From: Heterohyrax brucei | Lineage: Eukaryota; Chordata; Mammalia; Hyracoidea; Procaviidae | Direction: 5' to 3' | Assembly: GCA_028571685.1 (NCBI GenBank) | Contig: CM053166.1 | Coordinates: 56,754,111 to 56,818,110 of the forward strand | DNA: 64,000 nt | In this document: positions 1-11,170 of the stretch, in pieces | Layout: every line of letters begins with the position of its first letter | How positions within the stretch are numbered: position 1 is the stretch's first letter | Made by a program: the position numbers and the translations under genes | The notes under the pieces: generated by a model | Seen by the model: the letters and a program-made list of their open reading frames with translations, nothing else | The model's database searches: none | What the model was told of the DNA's origin: nothing

Positions 1-574
1 CTGCAACTACCTAAGTCAAATGTTTTCTTCAAGATGCTTCTGTTCTGTATCCCAGTCCTTCAAAAGTTTATTCTCTAAGAGGCCTGAAAGCATCCCCTTG
101 AGAACAGGAACAAGACAAGTGTCTTAGTCATCTAGTTTTGCAATAACAGAAATACCACAAGTGGATAATTTTAAAAGGAGAAATTTCATTCTGTCACAGT
201 CCAGTAGGCTACAGATGAGTCAGGAGATTCGAATGAAGCAGTATAATGCTGTAACCTCAATTTCAGGGTGGCTGTCTGATTTTCAGACCCTCCAGTTATG
301 CTGCTTCTTAGTGGTGAGGCCTCCCATCCACCACTTTTCTCCTTCTTCCCCTACAGGACCACTGCAACTACCTAAGTCAAATATTTTCCTCAAGATGCTT
401 CTGTTCTGTATCCCAGTCCTTCAAAAGTTTATTCTCTAAGAGGCCTGAAAGCATCCCCTTGAGAACAGGAACAAGACAAGTGTCTTAGTCATCTAGTTTT
501 GCAATAACAGAAATACCACAAGTGGATAGTTTTAAAAGAAGAAATTTCATTCTGTCACAGTCCAGTAGGCTACA
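1..574. repeat. 361-bp tandem duplication
   Basis: Positions 1-213 recur at 362-574, an exact offset of 361 bp, with only about four substitutions that I can see. Each copy ends inside the first 94 bp of the same minus-strand LTR: 120-213 in copy 1, 481-574 in copy 2. Copy 1 then runs into 148 bp of non-LTR sequence (214-361), while copy 2 continues into a complete LTR. The duplication therefore postdates the LTR insertion. Its left edge may lie outside the window, so the unit could be longer or the array could have more copies. Confidence 0.85.
120..213 (-). mobile_element. Truncated MaLR-like LTR (duplicate copy)
   Basis: These are the last 94 bp of the LTR at 481-964, present here only because of the 361-bp tandem duplication. 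Even the 5-bp target site acaag just left of the LTR is copied (115-119). It ends abruptly at 213. Confidence 0.75.
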
Positions 575-964
575 AGTCCAAATTCAGGGCATCAGCTCCA
601 GGGGAAGACTTTCTCTGTTGGCTCTGGAGGAAGGTCCTTGATGTCAACCTTCCCCTGGAATGGGAGCTTCTGAGGTACAGGGACCCTGGGTCCTTTCAAA
701 GGATGCATTCTCTTCCTACCACTGCTTCTTGGTGGTATGAGGTCCCCAACCATCTGTTTGCTTCCCTTTCCTTTGTATCCTAAGAGATTGCCTCAAGGCA
801 CAATACAATCTTACATACTGCAGCCCATCCTACCTCATTAACATCACACACAGAACCTACATTTATAGCATGTAGGAACATCACATAATACTATGAATCA
901 TGGCTTAGCCAAATTGCTACACACATTTTTTTTTTTTTTGGAGGACACAATTCATTCCATGACA
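481..964 (-). mobile_element. Solo LTR, ERVL-MaLR-like
   Basis: Read on the minus strand the element starts TGTCATGGAATGAATTGTG and ends ACTAAGACA, giving the TG...CA ends of an LTR. It is flanked by a perfect 5-bp TSD acaag (476-480 and 965-969), as expected for ERVL/MaLR elements. There is no internal region on either side, so it is a solo LTR, presumably left by LTR-LTR recombination. It belongs to the same subfamily as the LTRs at 20568 and 41522. Confidence 0.85.
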
Positions 965-969
965 ACAAG

Positions 970-1938
970 GATGCCATTTATTACCACTCCTACTTAACAA
1001 TGTGCTGGAAGTTTTAGCTACAGCAATAAGGCAAGAAAAAGAAATAAAGGGCATCCAAATGGGTAATGAAGAAGTAAACTGTTTCTATTTGTGGATGATA
1101 TGATGCTATACATAGAAAACCCAAAAGACTCCACAAGAAAACTACTGGAACTAATAGAAAGATTCAGCAGAGTAGCAGGATATAAGATAAACATACAAAA
1201 ATCAGTTGGGTTTCTAGACACCACCAAAGAGAAAGAAGAAAAGGATATATCAAGAAAACAATTAACATTTATAATAGCTACTAAAAACAAACAAACAAGA
1301 ACTTAGGAATACATCTAACTGGGGTTGTAAAAGACCTATACAAAGAAAACTACAAAACACTACTGCGAGAAGCCAAAACAAAGCTACATAAATGAAAAAA
1401 CATATCATTCTCATGGATAGGCAGACTCCACATTGTGAAAATGTCAATTCTACTCAAAGTGCTTTACAAATACAACGCAATCCTGATCTAAATACCAACA
1501 ATATTCTTTAAGAGATGGAAAGATTTATCATTAACTTCATGTGGAAAGGAAGAAGCCCCAGGTAAGTAAAGCACTACTGAAGAATGAAGTAGGAGGACTC
1601 ATAGTACCTGGCCTTGGAACTTACTATACCGCTACAGTAGTCAAAACAGTCTAGTACAGGTACAATGACAGATACATCGACCAATGAAACAGAACTGAGA
1701 ACCAGATGTAAATCCATTCACCTATGGCCACTTGATCTTTGACAAGGTCCCAAAGTCCATCAAATGGGGAAAAGAAACGGTGCTGGCAAAAGTAGATGTC
1801 CATCTGCAAAAAAAATGAAACAGGACCCATACCCCACACGATATAGAAAAACTAATGCAAAATGGATCAAAAGTCTAAATATAAAGCCTAGAACTATAAA
1901 GTTCATAGAAGGCAAAATAGAATCAATACTAGAGGCCC
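970..1938 (+). pseudogene. L1 ORF2 fragment, reverse transcriptase to C-terminal part
   Basis: Conceptual translation gives the L1 RT active-site block [17 protein letters not shown] near 1083-1125. This matches the FADDM block of L1 ORF2, with A changed to V. The conserved GYKIN..KSVGF stretch follows. Stops and frameshifts appear soon after (for example from 1305), so the copy is dead. The 5' end of the L1 and the first two thirds of ORF2 are missing. The fragment stops where the LTR element at 1939-3422 is inserted and resumes at 3428 without loss of L1 sequence. Confidence 0.85.
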
Positions 1939-3422
1939 TGTTTTAGTCAGCTAGGGCTGCTCTAACAGAAATACCACAGAGTGGATGGCTTTAACAAAGA
2001 AAGATTTATTCTTACACAGTCCGGTAGGTTGCAAGTCTATATTCAGGGTGTCCGCTCCAGGGAAAGACCTTCCCCTTGTCGGCTCTGGAGGAAAGTCCGG
2101 TATTGCATCAGTCTTTGTCCAGGGAGCATCCTCACGCAAGAACCTCTGGTCTGAAGGACGCGCTCTGCTCCCGGTGCTGCTTGCTTGATGGTAGCGAGGT
2201 TCTCAATTGTCCTTTGTTTCTTTTTCCTTTTTATTCCTTGCAAGCTAAAAGCATTAAGGGTGGGGCAAGCCATACTCCAGGGAAACTTCCCCCACAGCAG
2301 GAATTCACAGCCCCACCCTAATCCTTTAACATATGGGTTAGCAAAACCACACAATGGAGGACAGTCCCAAGATACTGGGAACCATATCCCAGCCACGTGG
2401 CTGCACACATTTTTGGGGGGACACAATTCCAACCATGACATCCCACCCTTTGACAACCCAAAAATCACATCACAAAACATTTAACACATTCATCTCACCA
2501 TAGCAAAATTATGTCCATCCATATAACAGAAGTCTTAAATCAGTTCCAAGTCCAAAATACAAAAATTCTTCTACATCTGTGAAACTTAGAAGACATTAAC
2601 AGGCAACAGGCAAGTCAACAGAACACATTACATTAGCCCTCAAAGCTTTTGAAATACTCTTACATTTTCTGAGACATTCTACACAACAGCAATGCTCTCC
2701 AGACTCTAGGTATCGGCCACACTCTCAGGTTTCTGAGTGGAGACCTCCAGCCCCGTGCTACAACTCTGTCTTCAAGGCCCACTTGGACAGAAACTCTGTC
2801 GCATCGGCTTTAGGAGCACCCTAAGCCCAACTGAGTGGCAATTCCACCCTTACGAACACAGCACGCCATGGTTCCACCCTTTCAAACCCCTGAGGTCATG
2901 GCCATACTTCTTGAGACTGAGGCAGCTCAGCTTCTCACGCTATTTGTCTCTTCAGCTTCAGCTTCCTATGGCCGCATGGCCCGGGCCTCAGGCCCACATC
3001 TGCCCTGCCGGGCAAGTGTTCCAAAGCTCTGTAGCTCCACTGGTTTAAGTGCCCGGAGGCCCCCCACTCTTGCTGGAAAGCGTCCTGCCCAAAGGCACTC
3101 AACTCTCTCACTCCATGGGTCAGCAAGGCCAGCTCACCGATTCAAGTGCCCAGAGGCACCTCGTTCCGTGAGGAAAGCTCTGCGCAGGCACTGACCTCTC
3201 TCGCTCCACGGGTCGGCTCCAGCGCTGCCTCTGGTTCTGCTGCTGCCGCTGCCACTGCTGCCGGTCCTCTGTTGTTTCTCACCATCTGCGCCTTCTTTAT
3301 TCCTTCTGAATCTTCTATCTATTCACAGTTTCAAAGTGGCTTCCACATTTTAGGTATTTGCTAGAGCAGCACCCCATTCCCATGGTATCAATTCTGTTAG
3401 AGCAGCCTAGCTGTCTAAAACA
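1939..3422 (-). mobile_element. MaLR-like LTR element with an inverted U5 end in place of the 5' LTR
   Basis: A 5-bp TSD ggccc (1934-1938 and 3423-3427) brackets the insertion, and the L1 reads cleanly across it. On the minus strand the order is: 31 nt that are the inverted last bases of the LTR (3392-3422); a primer-binding-site-like TTGATACC (3384-3391 on plus); about 940 bp of internal sequence whose start resembles the MaLR/THE1 internal start (ggggtgctgct, then caaatacctaaaatgtgg); a purine run (GTCAAAGGGTGGGA) just before the LTR; and a 502-bp 3' LTR at 1939-2440. No gag or pol reading frame is intact. The internal part around 2950-3280 is GC-rich, with GCT/GCC triplets. Confidence 0.75.
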
Positions 3423-3427
3423 GGCCC

Positions 3428-5186
3428 TAACATACAGCATTAAGAGGATACAAACTGTAACTGACAATACACAAGATCCAGAAGATAAGCTAGATAACTG
3501 GGATCTTCTAAAAATTAAACACGCTTATCCAAAAACTTTACCAAAAAAGTAAGAGAACCCACAGAGTGGGGGGAAAAAACTGGGAGGTATTACAAATCAG
3601 ACAAAGATCTAATCTCTAAAATCTACAAGAAAATCCAAAACCTCTACAACAAAAAGACAAATAATCCAATTAAAAATGGGCAAATCAAATTAACAGACAC
3701 TTCACCAAAGAAGACATTCAAATGGCCAACAGATACATGAGGAAATGCTCATGATAACTAGCCATTAGAGAAACGCAAATCAAAACCACAATAAGATACC
3801 ATCTCATCCTAGTATTACTGGTACTAATCAAAAAAAGAAAAAAAAAGTAATGTTGGAGAGGCTGTGGGGAGAGTGGAACTCTTTTACACAGCTGGTGCGA
3901 ATGCAAAATGATGCAACCATTTTGGAAAACGATATGGTGTTTCCTTAAAAAACTAGACATAGAAGTACCATATGGTCTAGTAATTCCACTCCTAGGACTA
4001 CATCCTAGAGAAGTAAGAGTTGTCACATGAGTAGACATATGTACTCTCATGTTCACTGCAGCATTGTTCACAACAGCAAAAAGATGGAAGCAAGCTAGAT
4101 GTCCATCAACAGATGAACAGATAAACAAACTGTGGTATGTATACACAATAGAGTATTATACAATGATAAACAATGACAATGAATCTGTGAAGCATCTGAT
4201 AACACGGATGGATCCGGAAGGCATTATGCTTAGTGAAATAAGTCAATCACAAAAGTACAAATATTGTATAAGACCACTACTATTAAAGCTCATGAAAAGG
4301 TTACACACAAAAAGAAACAATATCTTTAATATCCGCAAATGAGAGGAGAGGTAGGGATGGAAAACACTAAATACACAATAGATATGTGGTAACTTTGATG
4401 AAAGGTAAGACAGTACACGATACGGGGGAGGCCAGCACAGCTCGTACAAGGCAAGGTCATGGAAGCCCCATAGACACAGCCAGACTCCCTGAGAGGTCAA
4501 ATTGCTCGGCTGGGAACTGTGGGGACCACAGTCTCAGGAACATCTAGCTCAACTAGCATGATACAGTTTATAGAGAAAATATTCTACATTCCACTTTGGT
4601 GAATGCCATCTAGGGTCTTAAAAGCCTGTGAACTACCATCTAGGATGGTCTCACTCCTTCGAGAACAAGCAAGAATGAGGAAAATTAAAGATACAAGGGA
4701 AAGATTAGTCTAAATGACTAAAGGACCACATCTATCATGGCCGCTGTGATCGAGTCCAGAACTGAGTCCAGTACAACTAGTTGGTGCCTGGCTACTATCA
4801 TGGACTGCTCTGACAAAAATCACAGAAGACGGTGCCACACAGAGCTGGGCGAAAAAGAAGGACCAGACTTGCTGGCCTGGTAGAGACTGGAGAAACCCTG
4901 AGAGTATGGCCCCTGGACACCCTTTCACCTCAGTAATGAAGTCACTCCTGAGGTTCACCCTTCAGCCAAAACAAAATGAGACTACAGGGGCACACCAGCC
5001 CAGAGGAAAGGACTGGAAGGGAGAGGACAGGGAAGCTCATAATAAAGTGTCCAAGGTTGAGAAGGGAGAATGTTGACATGTTGGCGGGATTGTTAACCAG
5101 TGTCATAAAACAATACACATATTAACTGTTTAGTGAGAAACTGGTTTGTTCTGTAAACCTTCATCTGAAGTACAATTTAAAAGAAA
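3428..5186 (+). pseudogene. L1 ORF2 C-terminus and 3' UTR
   Basis: This continues the L1 interrupted at 1938. Recognisable ORF2 C-terminal peptides include LWYVYTIEYYTMINNDNE near 4130-4185, equivalent to the WY.Y.MEYY.A.K stretch of L1 ORF2, and a degenerate end near 4340. From about 4341 to 5186 the sequence matches the 3' UTR also seen at 59600-60357. It ends in an A-rich tail at about 5165-5186 and is broken by stops and frameshifts. Confidence 0.8.
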
Positions 5187-5625
5187 ATGAGAAATGCGGT
5201 GATTAGCAGGTGATTAGCTTGGAGACCAGTAGTTTGCCGTGGTCAGTGTGTTAGCCCCTGTGGCAGAGTGCTAGCTGCTTTCCAAACTCAACACACTGGG
5301 CAATATTTACCAGCCTTCTTTGCAGTTAGGTGGGGCCATGTGGTCTTTTTCCAGCCAATACATGTAAGCAGAAAAGATGTTCATCACACCTAGGCCTGGC
5401 CCATAAAAATCTCCCATATGCTCTTTCTCTTTCCACAGCTTGATGCAGATGAGCCTAGCAGAGCTACAAGAGCCTGAATCCACCCTGGTGAAGAGAGCTT
5501 CCCATTCTTCAGGAACACCCCTTTTGGACTTTACTTCGGTGATAAACAGTCTTCTATTGTGGTAAGCCACTGCAACTTGGAGGTCTATTTGTTATAGCAG
5601 CCAGCATTTCTGTAACTAACACACC
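5187..5625 (+). repeat. Old mammalian interspersed repeat, probably LTR-derived
   Basis: Phrases such as ggtggggccatgtgg, tggcccataaaaatctccca and gtggtaagccactgcaactt, followed by ttgttatagcagccagca and an end ...gtaactaacaca, are typical of old mammalian LTR repeats. I cannot assign the family by eye. It is well diverged and has no coding content. Confidence 0.45.
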
Positions 5626-7719
5626 TCCTGCTCCCTCAGGAAACTCGTCTTCTCCTGAGTGAGTCCTTGTGCTATGGATAGTGTGAGCTGGGGTCACTTT
5701 GGCAGTGCAGTGAGGGGAGTGTAACCTTGTCACCTGAGATCTGAGATCTCAGACCACATTGGGAAGGCAGTGATGTTCTGCTCCTGTGTTAAGTTGGTCT
5801 TAACAATGCCCCGTCCAGGCACGGTCTGCCTTCTCTGCCTGGGGGCCTTCCTGCTCCTTGTAAGGCCTCCCTCTCTGTAGCCACATCCTCTGACAGACCT
5901 CACTCTCCTTGTTTTCCTAAGTGGATGAATGAAAGATATCTGATGCCCACAGGAGATGGAATTCCTCTGGGGAAGCAAAACACGACAGAGCAACCTCTGT
6001 GAGGAGATGACAGCTGTGGACCTTCACATGTGTTTGCTGAAGAGGCCACAGGGGGCTTCCTTGATGTTCTAAGGCTGATCAAGGGGCTTCAGGGTGAGGG
6101 GCAGGGAGAACCAAAGTTCTCATCTGACTCATTCTAATGTCAGCAGCAAGGAGAAAGTCAAGGATATTAGAATCATGATTTGAGTGAAGCCCAAGGTGGG
6201 TATTTCCTGACAAAGGGAGAAGGAGCACAGCCAAAATTCCCTGCCAAAGTTCCCTGGCTCTGAGAGTCACAGATGAAGGACACAGGAACTCTCTGCTTCA
6301 TTAACCAAACAAGGAAACACAAGAAGAGGTTCATATTTGGGAGGGGAACTATCAAGACCACTTTGGGCATGCGAAGATTGAGGGGTCACTGGGGCACCCA
6401 CATATGTGCTTCCAGCAGTGGGTTGGGAATGGGGGCCCAGGAGATCAGAAGTGAGGTACAAACTTGTGTCTGAAGAGAGGTAATGACTAAACCATGGTGT
6501 GGGAGGGGACTGCTGAGAGAGCCTGGAAGAAAGCTTAAGAAGAGGCAGAGGCTCAAACAAAATAGGGCACTTGCATTGTCAGGAAAACTACAGCAGGAGA
6601 CAAATGAAAAGCAAGAAGCGAGGGAAGAGAAGCCAGGGAGAGGGATGTCAGGGAAGCCACCTGAGGAGAGAGTGTGAGGGAGGAGGGGTGGCAGCCATGT
6701 GGATCGGGAAGAGGACAAGGAGGAGAAAGGTCACTGGATCTGGTGACACGAGCTCATTGGTGGCCGGAGAGAACAAGAGTTAACCCAGAAGGACACTCAC
6801 TGGTTGGCAAGGGGAAGCCAGGTGGAGATTCAAAATTTATGGCAGAGAGTCTGAAAAAAGGATAAACTGCCCCTTAGGGACTGTGAGCTAATTGTATCAC
6901 GTGGTGTGCCTCAGGTGAGGGTGGTCTGGCAGCACGAAACAGAAGCCCACTCTCACAAGCTTAAGTATAAAGGGAGAATTTACGGGGAGAACAAGAGGCT
7001 ATCTCGGAGATTCAAGGACAGGAAGTGCAGCCAGCCTCTGGGGACTGGAACCAGCAACTAGGGAGCCAGCAGGAACCTTGGCAGCTACTTCTCTCCACTC
7101 TTTCCTTCTCTCTGGGACTCTGAGGTCTCTCCGATCTCCGCTATCCACTGTGCTTTCTTCTTTATCCACTCAGCGTCTCCCAGGTCTCTGTGTACACGGT
7201 GGAGTATGGCTGCCCCGGGTGCCCCTCTGGCGTATGTTCACTTGTGTCTCCCCTGTGCCCAGAACTGTGACTGGCACAGTGTCTTCTTTGTTCAAACAGC
7301 CAATGAAGATTGCCTAGAACCTCAAAGATGTCCCAAGTCCAAATTCTTGGGAGAGTATCTAACTGGTCCAGTCGTGTGGGGTCAGGCACTCATCCCTAAT
7401 CCAATCACCGATGACAAAGGCGGGGAGAGGAGGTCTTGTGCCCTCTTGTGGCCTCCAAGCAAGTTCTTGAAAAAGAGAACGCGGTGATTGTCATACCCTG
7501 GAATTTCAGATAGTTACAAATCCCTGGCTCAGCCTAGAACTGAAAGAGGCCGAAGTCATGTTAAACTTGAACGATTGTCAACAAACAGCTCCCACGGAGG
7601 CCTTGAAGAGTGAGGTATGTGCATCTACAGACAGGTGGCATTCCCCCAAATGAGACTTACCCCTGCCTCCCTCCTTCTGCCTCCCACTCTTTTCACAGAC
7701 ACACTCAGAAAACCAGTTG
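5626..7719. other. Intergenic, no gene seen
   Basis: Mostly unique-looking sequence. The part at about 6920-7480 (cttaagtataaagggagaatttac and following) looks like a diverged old repeat related to the one at 34138-34500, but the family is unresolved. Short ORFs here overlap on both strands and lack coding character. Confidence 0.5.
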
Positions 7720-7905
7720 TGATTGACTCAGCTTTAACTCATCATGACCCCACGTGTCAGTAGAACTGTGCTTCGTAGGATTTTCAGTGGCTAAGTTTTC
7801 AGAATACAACTACCAGGACATTCTTCTGAGGCACCACTGAGTAGACTTGAATCTCCTCCAACCTTTTAATTAGCATCTGAGTGCATTAACTGTTTGCATC
7901 ACCTA
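7720..7905 (-). mobile_element. AfroSINE, degenerate
   Basis: Minus-strand copy: the SINE 3' end (tgattgactcagctttaact, catgacccca) comes first, and the head end lies near 7880-7905. It contains the insert acaactaccaggacattctt that marks the longer AfroSINE variant (compare 16086-16284 and 40094-40283). Strong divergence suggests an old insertion. Confidence 0.6.
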
Positions 7906-8950
7906 AAGTCCAGGGACGCTACCCAAAGAGCTTGTCAGGGTCCTAAAAGATATCCAGGAGATTTCCCCAGCCTCAAATTTTATCTTCTCGGATACAGCCA
8001 AACTATTTTGTTTTCTTCTAGTAAAGTTTGAAATGAGAAGAAAACAAGAAGGACAGGATGGGAGCAGTTGGAGGGGTGGGTGGAGCAAAGCTTGCCGGTG
8101 CTTCCAGTCAACCCAGATCACAGAGTGCTCAGAACAGGTAGGGTTCCAACAGGAAGCAGGATAGTCAGTGAGCTATTTATTTACAAAAGGGCCATTAACC
8201 ACAAGCAACCACAAGGGAGAGTACCAGAGGCAGAACTATTAGCAGTGGCATTGTTTTTACCCAAAAGGACAAGGGGAACTCATGGTCACCAAAACCTAGA
8301 AGGAGGAGAGAACTGAGTGAGGATCACCTTATAAGGAGGAGGGACCACTGATATAGGGATCAGTCAACACAAGAACACTTTACAGGCGTGAATCAAGGGA
8401 AAAATACTTCAGCCTTACTCTCCCGTTCTCTTGATAGCGCTTCCACATTGGCTGAAACTGGCCAATACAAAGCCAGAGGTTGGTGAGCTGCCTGAGATAA
8501 AGTCCACAGGGGTTAGCTTCCTGGGTGACCTAGGGAGGGGGGATGGAGGGGGGGATCTTCAGAGACAAATGGAAGATATCATGAACATTTGTTTACAAAT
8601 TAGGTGACATTCTACTTCGTGGATTCCCCTGGGGCAAGCCTCTCCACTCTTTCACTTTCCGCTCATTCACACTTACAACATGTTTGCTGATGCCCTTTGT
8701 GTCTCCACAGAGCCTCTTTGTGTCTCATATTGGCAGTGTGGCAACAGCAGAGAATTGATACCATTTGGCTGCGTGGAACCAGGAACTCTTCTTAAGGCAA
8801 AGATTTGGAGGACAGAGGAAGGAAATGATAAAGGAAACAGAAACGTCCCAAAGATGAAGGTTAAATGGTACCATCAGGAAGTATGAATCCTGAGCCTTGT
8901 TTTCTTCTTCCTCTTTATGAAGGCCTTTACATTAGTACTGAAAACAACAA
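7906..8950. other. Intergenic, no gene seen
   Basis: No recognised repeat or exon. A G-rich run (gggaggggggatggaggggggg) lies near 8530-8555. The cttcctctttatg pyrimidine stretch before 8930 is unremarkable. Confidence 0.4.
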
Positions 8951-8952
8951 TG

Positions 8953-9302
8953 TGGGCACTGGTGGTTCAGTGGTAGAATTCTCGCCTCCTGTGTGGGAGA
9001 CCCCGGTTCAATTCCTGGCCAATGTATCTCATGCACAGCCACCACCCATCTGGCAGTGGAGGCTTCTATATAGCTGTGATGCTGAACAGGTTTCAGCAGA
9101 GCTTCCAGACTCAGATGGACTAGGAAGAAAGACCTGGTGAGCCACTTCCCAAATCAGCCAATGAAGACCCTACATAACACAGCAGTCTGATCTGCAACCA
9201 GTCATGGTGTGGCACAGGAGTGGACAATGTTTTGTTCCACTGAGCATAGGATTGCCATGAGTCCAGGGCCAACTCAAAGGCAGCCAACAACAACAAAAAC
9301 AA
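8953..9302 (+). mobile_element. tRNA-Gly-headed SINE with RTE-type body and tail
   Basis: The first about 72 nt (8955-9028) resemble tRNA-Gly: ggtggttcagtggtagaatt covers the A-box region and ggttcaattcc near 9005 is the B box. The body (gacaggtttcagcagagctt type, then gactaggaagaaagacctgg) matches the 5' UTR of the RTE LINE at 52235-55435. The end (catgagtccagggccaact, then cagccaacaacaacaaaaac) matches the RTE 3' end. It is one of the best preserved of the four copies here (others at 35408, 41047, 60884). Confidence 0.8.
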
Positions 9303-9309
9303 TGATACC

Positions 9310-9490
9310 TTTTACATGCAGTGCTTTCAGGTTTACATGTACTACCTCAGCAGATCCCCTCAACAACCCTCTACGGTACACTGTACTATCATAGCAGTTT
9401 TACAGAGAGGCTAGGTGACTTGCCCAAGCTGGTGTTGATGAGACCACAGCTGGGGCTTCAAGTCCAGTTCTGCCTCCACCTGTGCTCTGC
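9310..9490 (-). repeat. MIR-like SINE
   Basis: The stretch tttacagagaggctaggtga, then cttgcccaagctgg, is the inverted MIR core motif (cctcagtttcc...tgtaaaa on the other strand). Diverged and short. Confidence 0.55.
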
Positions 9491-10295
9491 TGCCCTACCA
9501 TCAGAAGACCTCTCAGGTCTGTCCTTGCTGAAGTTCTTGCTTTCAAGAGGCTGGGCATCTTGAAGGACAAACAGGGACAGGGAGAGGTGCTCACAGGAGC
9601 CTTTGAGAGTCCAGTGCCCCTCTGTTTTCTGCTGCCACATTCAGAATCATCAGCACCCTCTTCTCCTTTTCCTCTCTTCCTTCTTCTCTGCTTCAGATCT
9701 CTTCTACTGATTATCTATCAACTGCTTTCACTATTGCTCCCTCAAGTATTAACAGTACAAGCATAACTAGAGGGGAAATGTCCTATCTATACATGGCAAA
9801 ACTATACTCATAATTTTGAATATTGTTCAACTCAGTTCAGTAAGTGTTTCTGTGAGCTCCACACTAGGAATTCAAAGCCAGGATTCAAGGACCTCTCAGT
9901 CTATTGGGACAAAGTGACACAAATTTACTCAATGCAGTGCGCTAAGGGCAAGAATGGAAGAAGGTAGCCATGGGGGTAGCACGGGGTGGAGGGGCTGGCT
10001 CTGGTGCAGGTGAGGGCACCAAGCCTTCCTGAAGGAAGTAATAATCTTAGCTAGGCTTTCCAGGAACAGAGACGATTTTGTGTGAGAGAGGTTGAGTTGG
10101 GGTAGGGGAGACAGATACACACCAAGTATTTTGAGCAGACGCACAGTCTGAGAAACAAATACAGAGGGGTGACACACATGCTGCTAAGGCTGCTCTCTAA
10201 GTCTCTTTCTTTATTTGAGGGGATGTAATTAAACCAATCTCTTTGTCATACAGCGATGGCTTGTTTGTGGCTGTGATACTAGAAATATGCCGTTG
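9491..10295. other. Intergenic, no gene seen
   Basis: Unique-looking. A polypyrimidine tract (cttctccttttcctctcttc and following) occupies about 9655-9720. No exon or RNA gene recognised. Confidence 0.4.
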
Positions 10296-10669
10296 GTATT
10301 TTTTTTATTATGACTGAGTGAAAATGTACATTCCCATATAAATTTACATGCCCACCTATATGCAGCTTCCACTGCTCTCCCTGCTCTGTGACAGCACACT
10401 ATTCCTCTCTGCTCCATACATGTCTCATCCTCCCAGCAGTCTCTTTTCCCCTCCTCTCCACCCACTCTCCTTCCTCCAGCCAGAGGTCAGCAGGACGATA
10501 CCCTATAGATGCATAGAACCATAAAGTGCATCCAATACATGGTCACTCTGCATCGCCAAGTCCAATCCATTCAGGTCCAAAGAGTGGAACTTCGTTATGA
10601 TTTATGGGCTAGGGCAGCATCAGGGCCAGGGGCCATGCTCCCAGGGGAACCCCAAAGCCGATGGACCAT
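10296..10669 (-). mobile_element. L1 3' UTR end
   Basis: The 3' end of an elephant-type L1 on the minus strand. Its terminal tail is the T-rich run near 10298-10310, followed by the 3' UTR also seen at 27372-27720, 29646-30036 (inverted) and 32621-33000. It is split at 10669 by an LTR and continues at 11171. Confidence 0.85.
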
Positions 10670-11170
10670 TGTTTTAGTCAGCTAGGCTGCTCTAACAGAA
10701 ATACCACAGAGTGGATGGCTTTAACAAAGAAAGATTTATTCTTACACAGTCCGGTAGGTTGCAAGTCTATATTCAGGGTGTCCGCTCCAGGGGAAGACTT
10801 TCCCCTTGTCGGCTCTGGAGGAAAGTCCGGTATTGCATCAGTCTTTTTCCAGGGAGCGTCCTTACGCAAGAACCTCTGGTCTGAAGGACGCGCTCTGCTC
10901 CCGGTGCTGCTTGCTTGATGGTAGCGAGGTTCTCAAATTGTCCTTTGTTTCTTTTTCCTTTTATTCCTTGCAAGGTAAAAGCATTAAGGGTGGGGCAAGC
11001 CATACTCCAGGGAAACTCCCCCTACAGCAGGAATTTGCAGCCCCACCCTAATCCTTCAACATACAGGTTAGCAAAACCACACAATGGAGGACAGTCTCAA
11101 GATACTGGGAACCATATCCCAGCCATGTGGCTGCACACATTTTTGGGGGGACATAATTCCAACCATGACA
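10670..11170 (-). mobile_element. Solo LTR, ERVL-MaLR-like
   Basis: TG...CA element, 501 bp, with perfect TSD accat (10665-10669 and 11171-11175), inserted in an L1 3' UTR. It is nearly identical along its length to the LTR at 1939-2440, pointing to a comparatively recent burst of this subfamily. An AATAAA-type poly(A) signal is present near its 3' end on the minus strand (rttcttacacagtc side). Confidence 0.9.

Noticed and set aside
2043-2480. 145-codon minus-strand ORF
   Set aside because: Lies within an LTR and crosses its end; equivalent ORFs recur in the sister LTRs, so it reflects LTR composition.
2950-3280. GC-rich stretch as a CpG-island promoter
   Set aside because: It is the internal region of the MaLR-like element, as shown by the flanking TSD and purine run; no associated gene.
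8955-9028. Possible tRNA-Gly gene
   Set aside because: Continues directly into a SINE body and RTE tail, and stem pairing is imperfect. It is the SINE head, not a tRNA gene.
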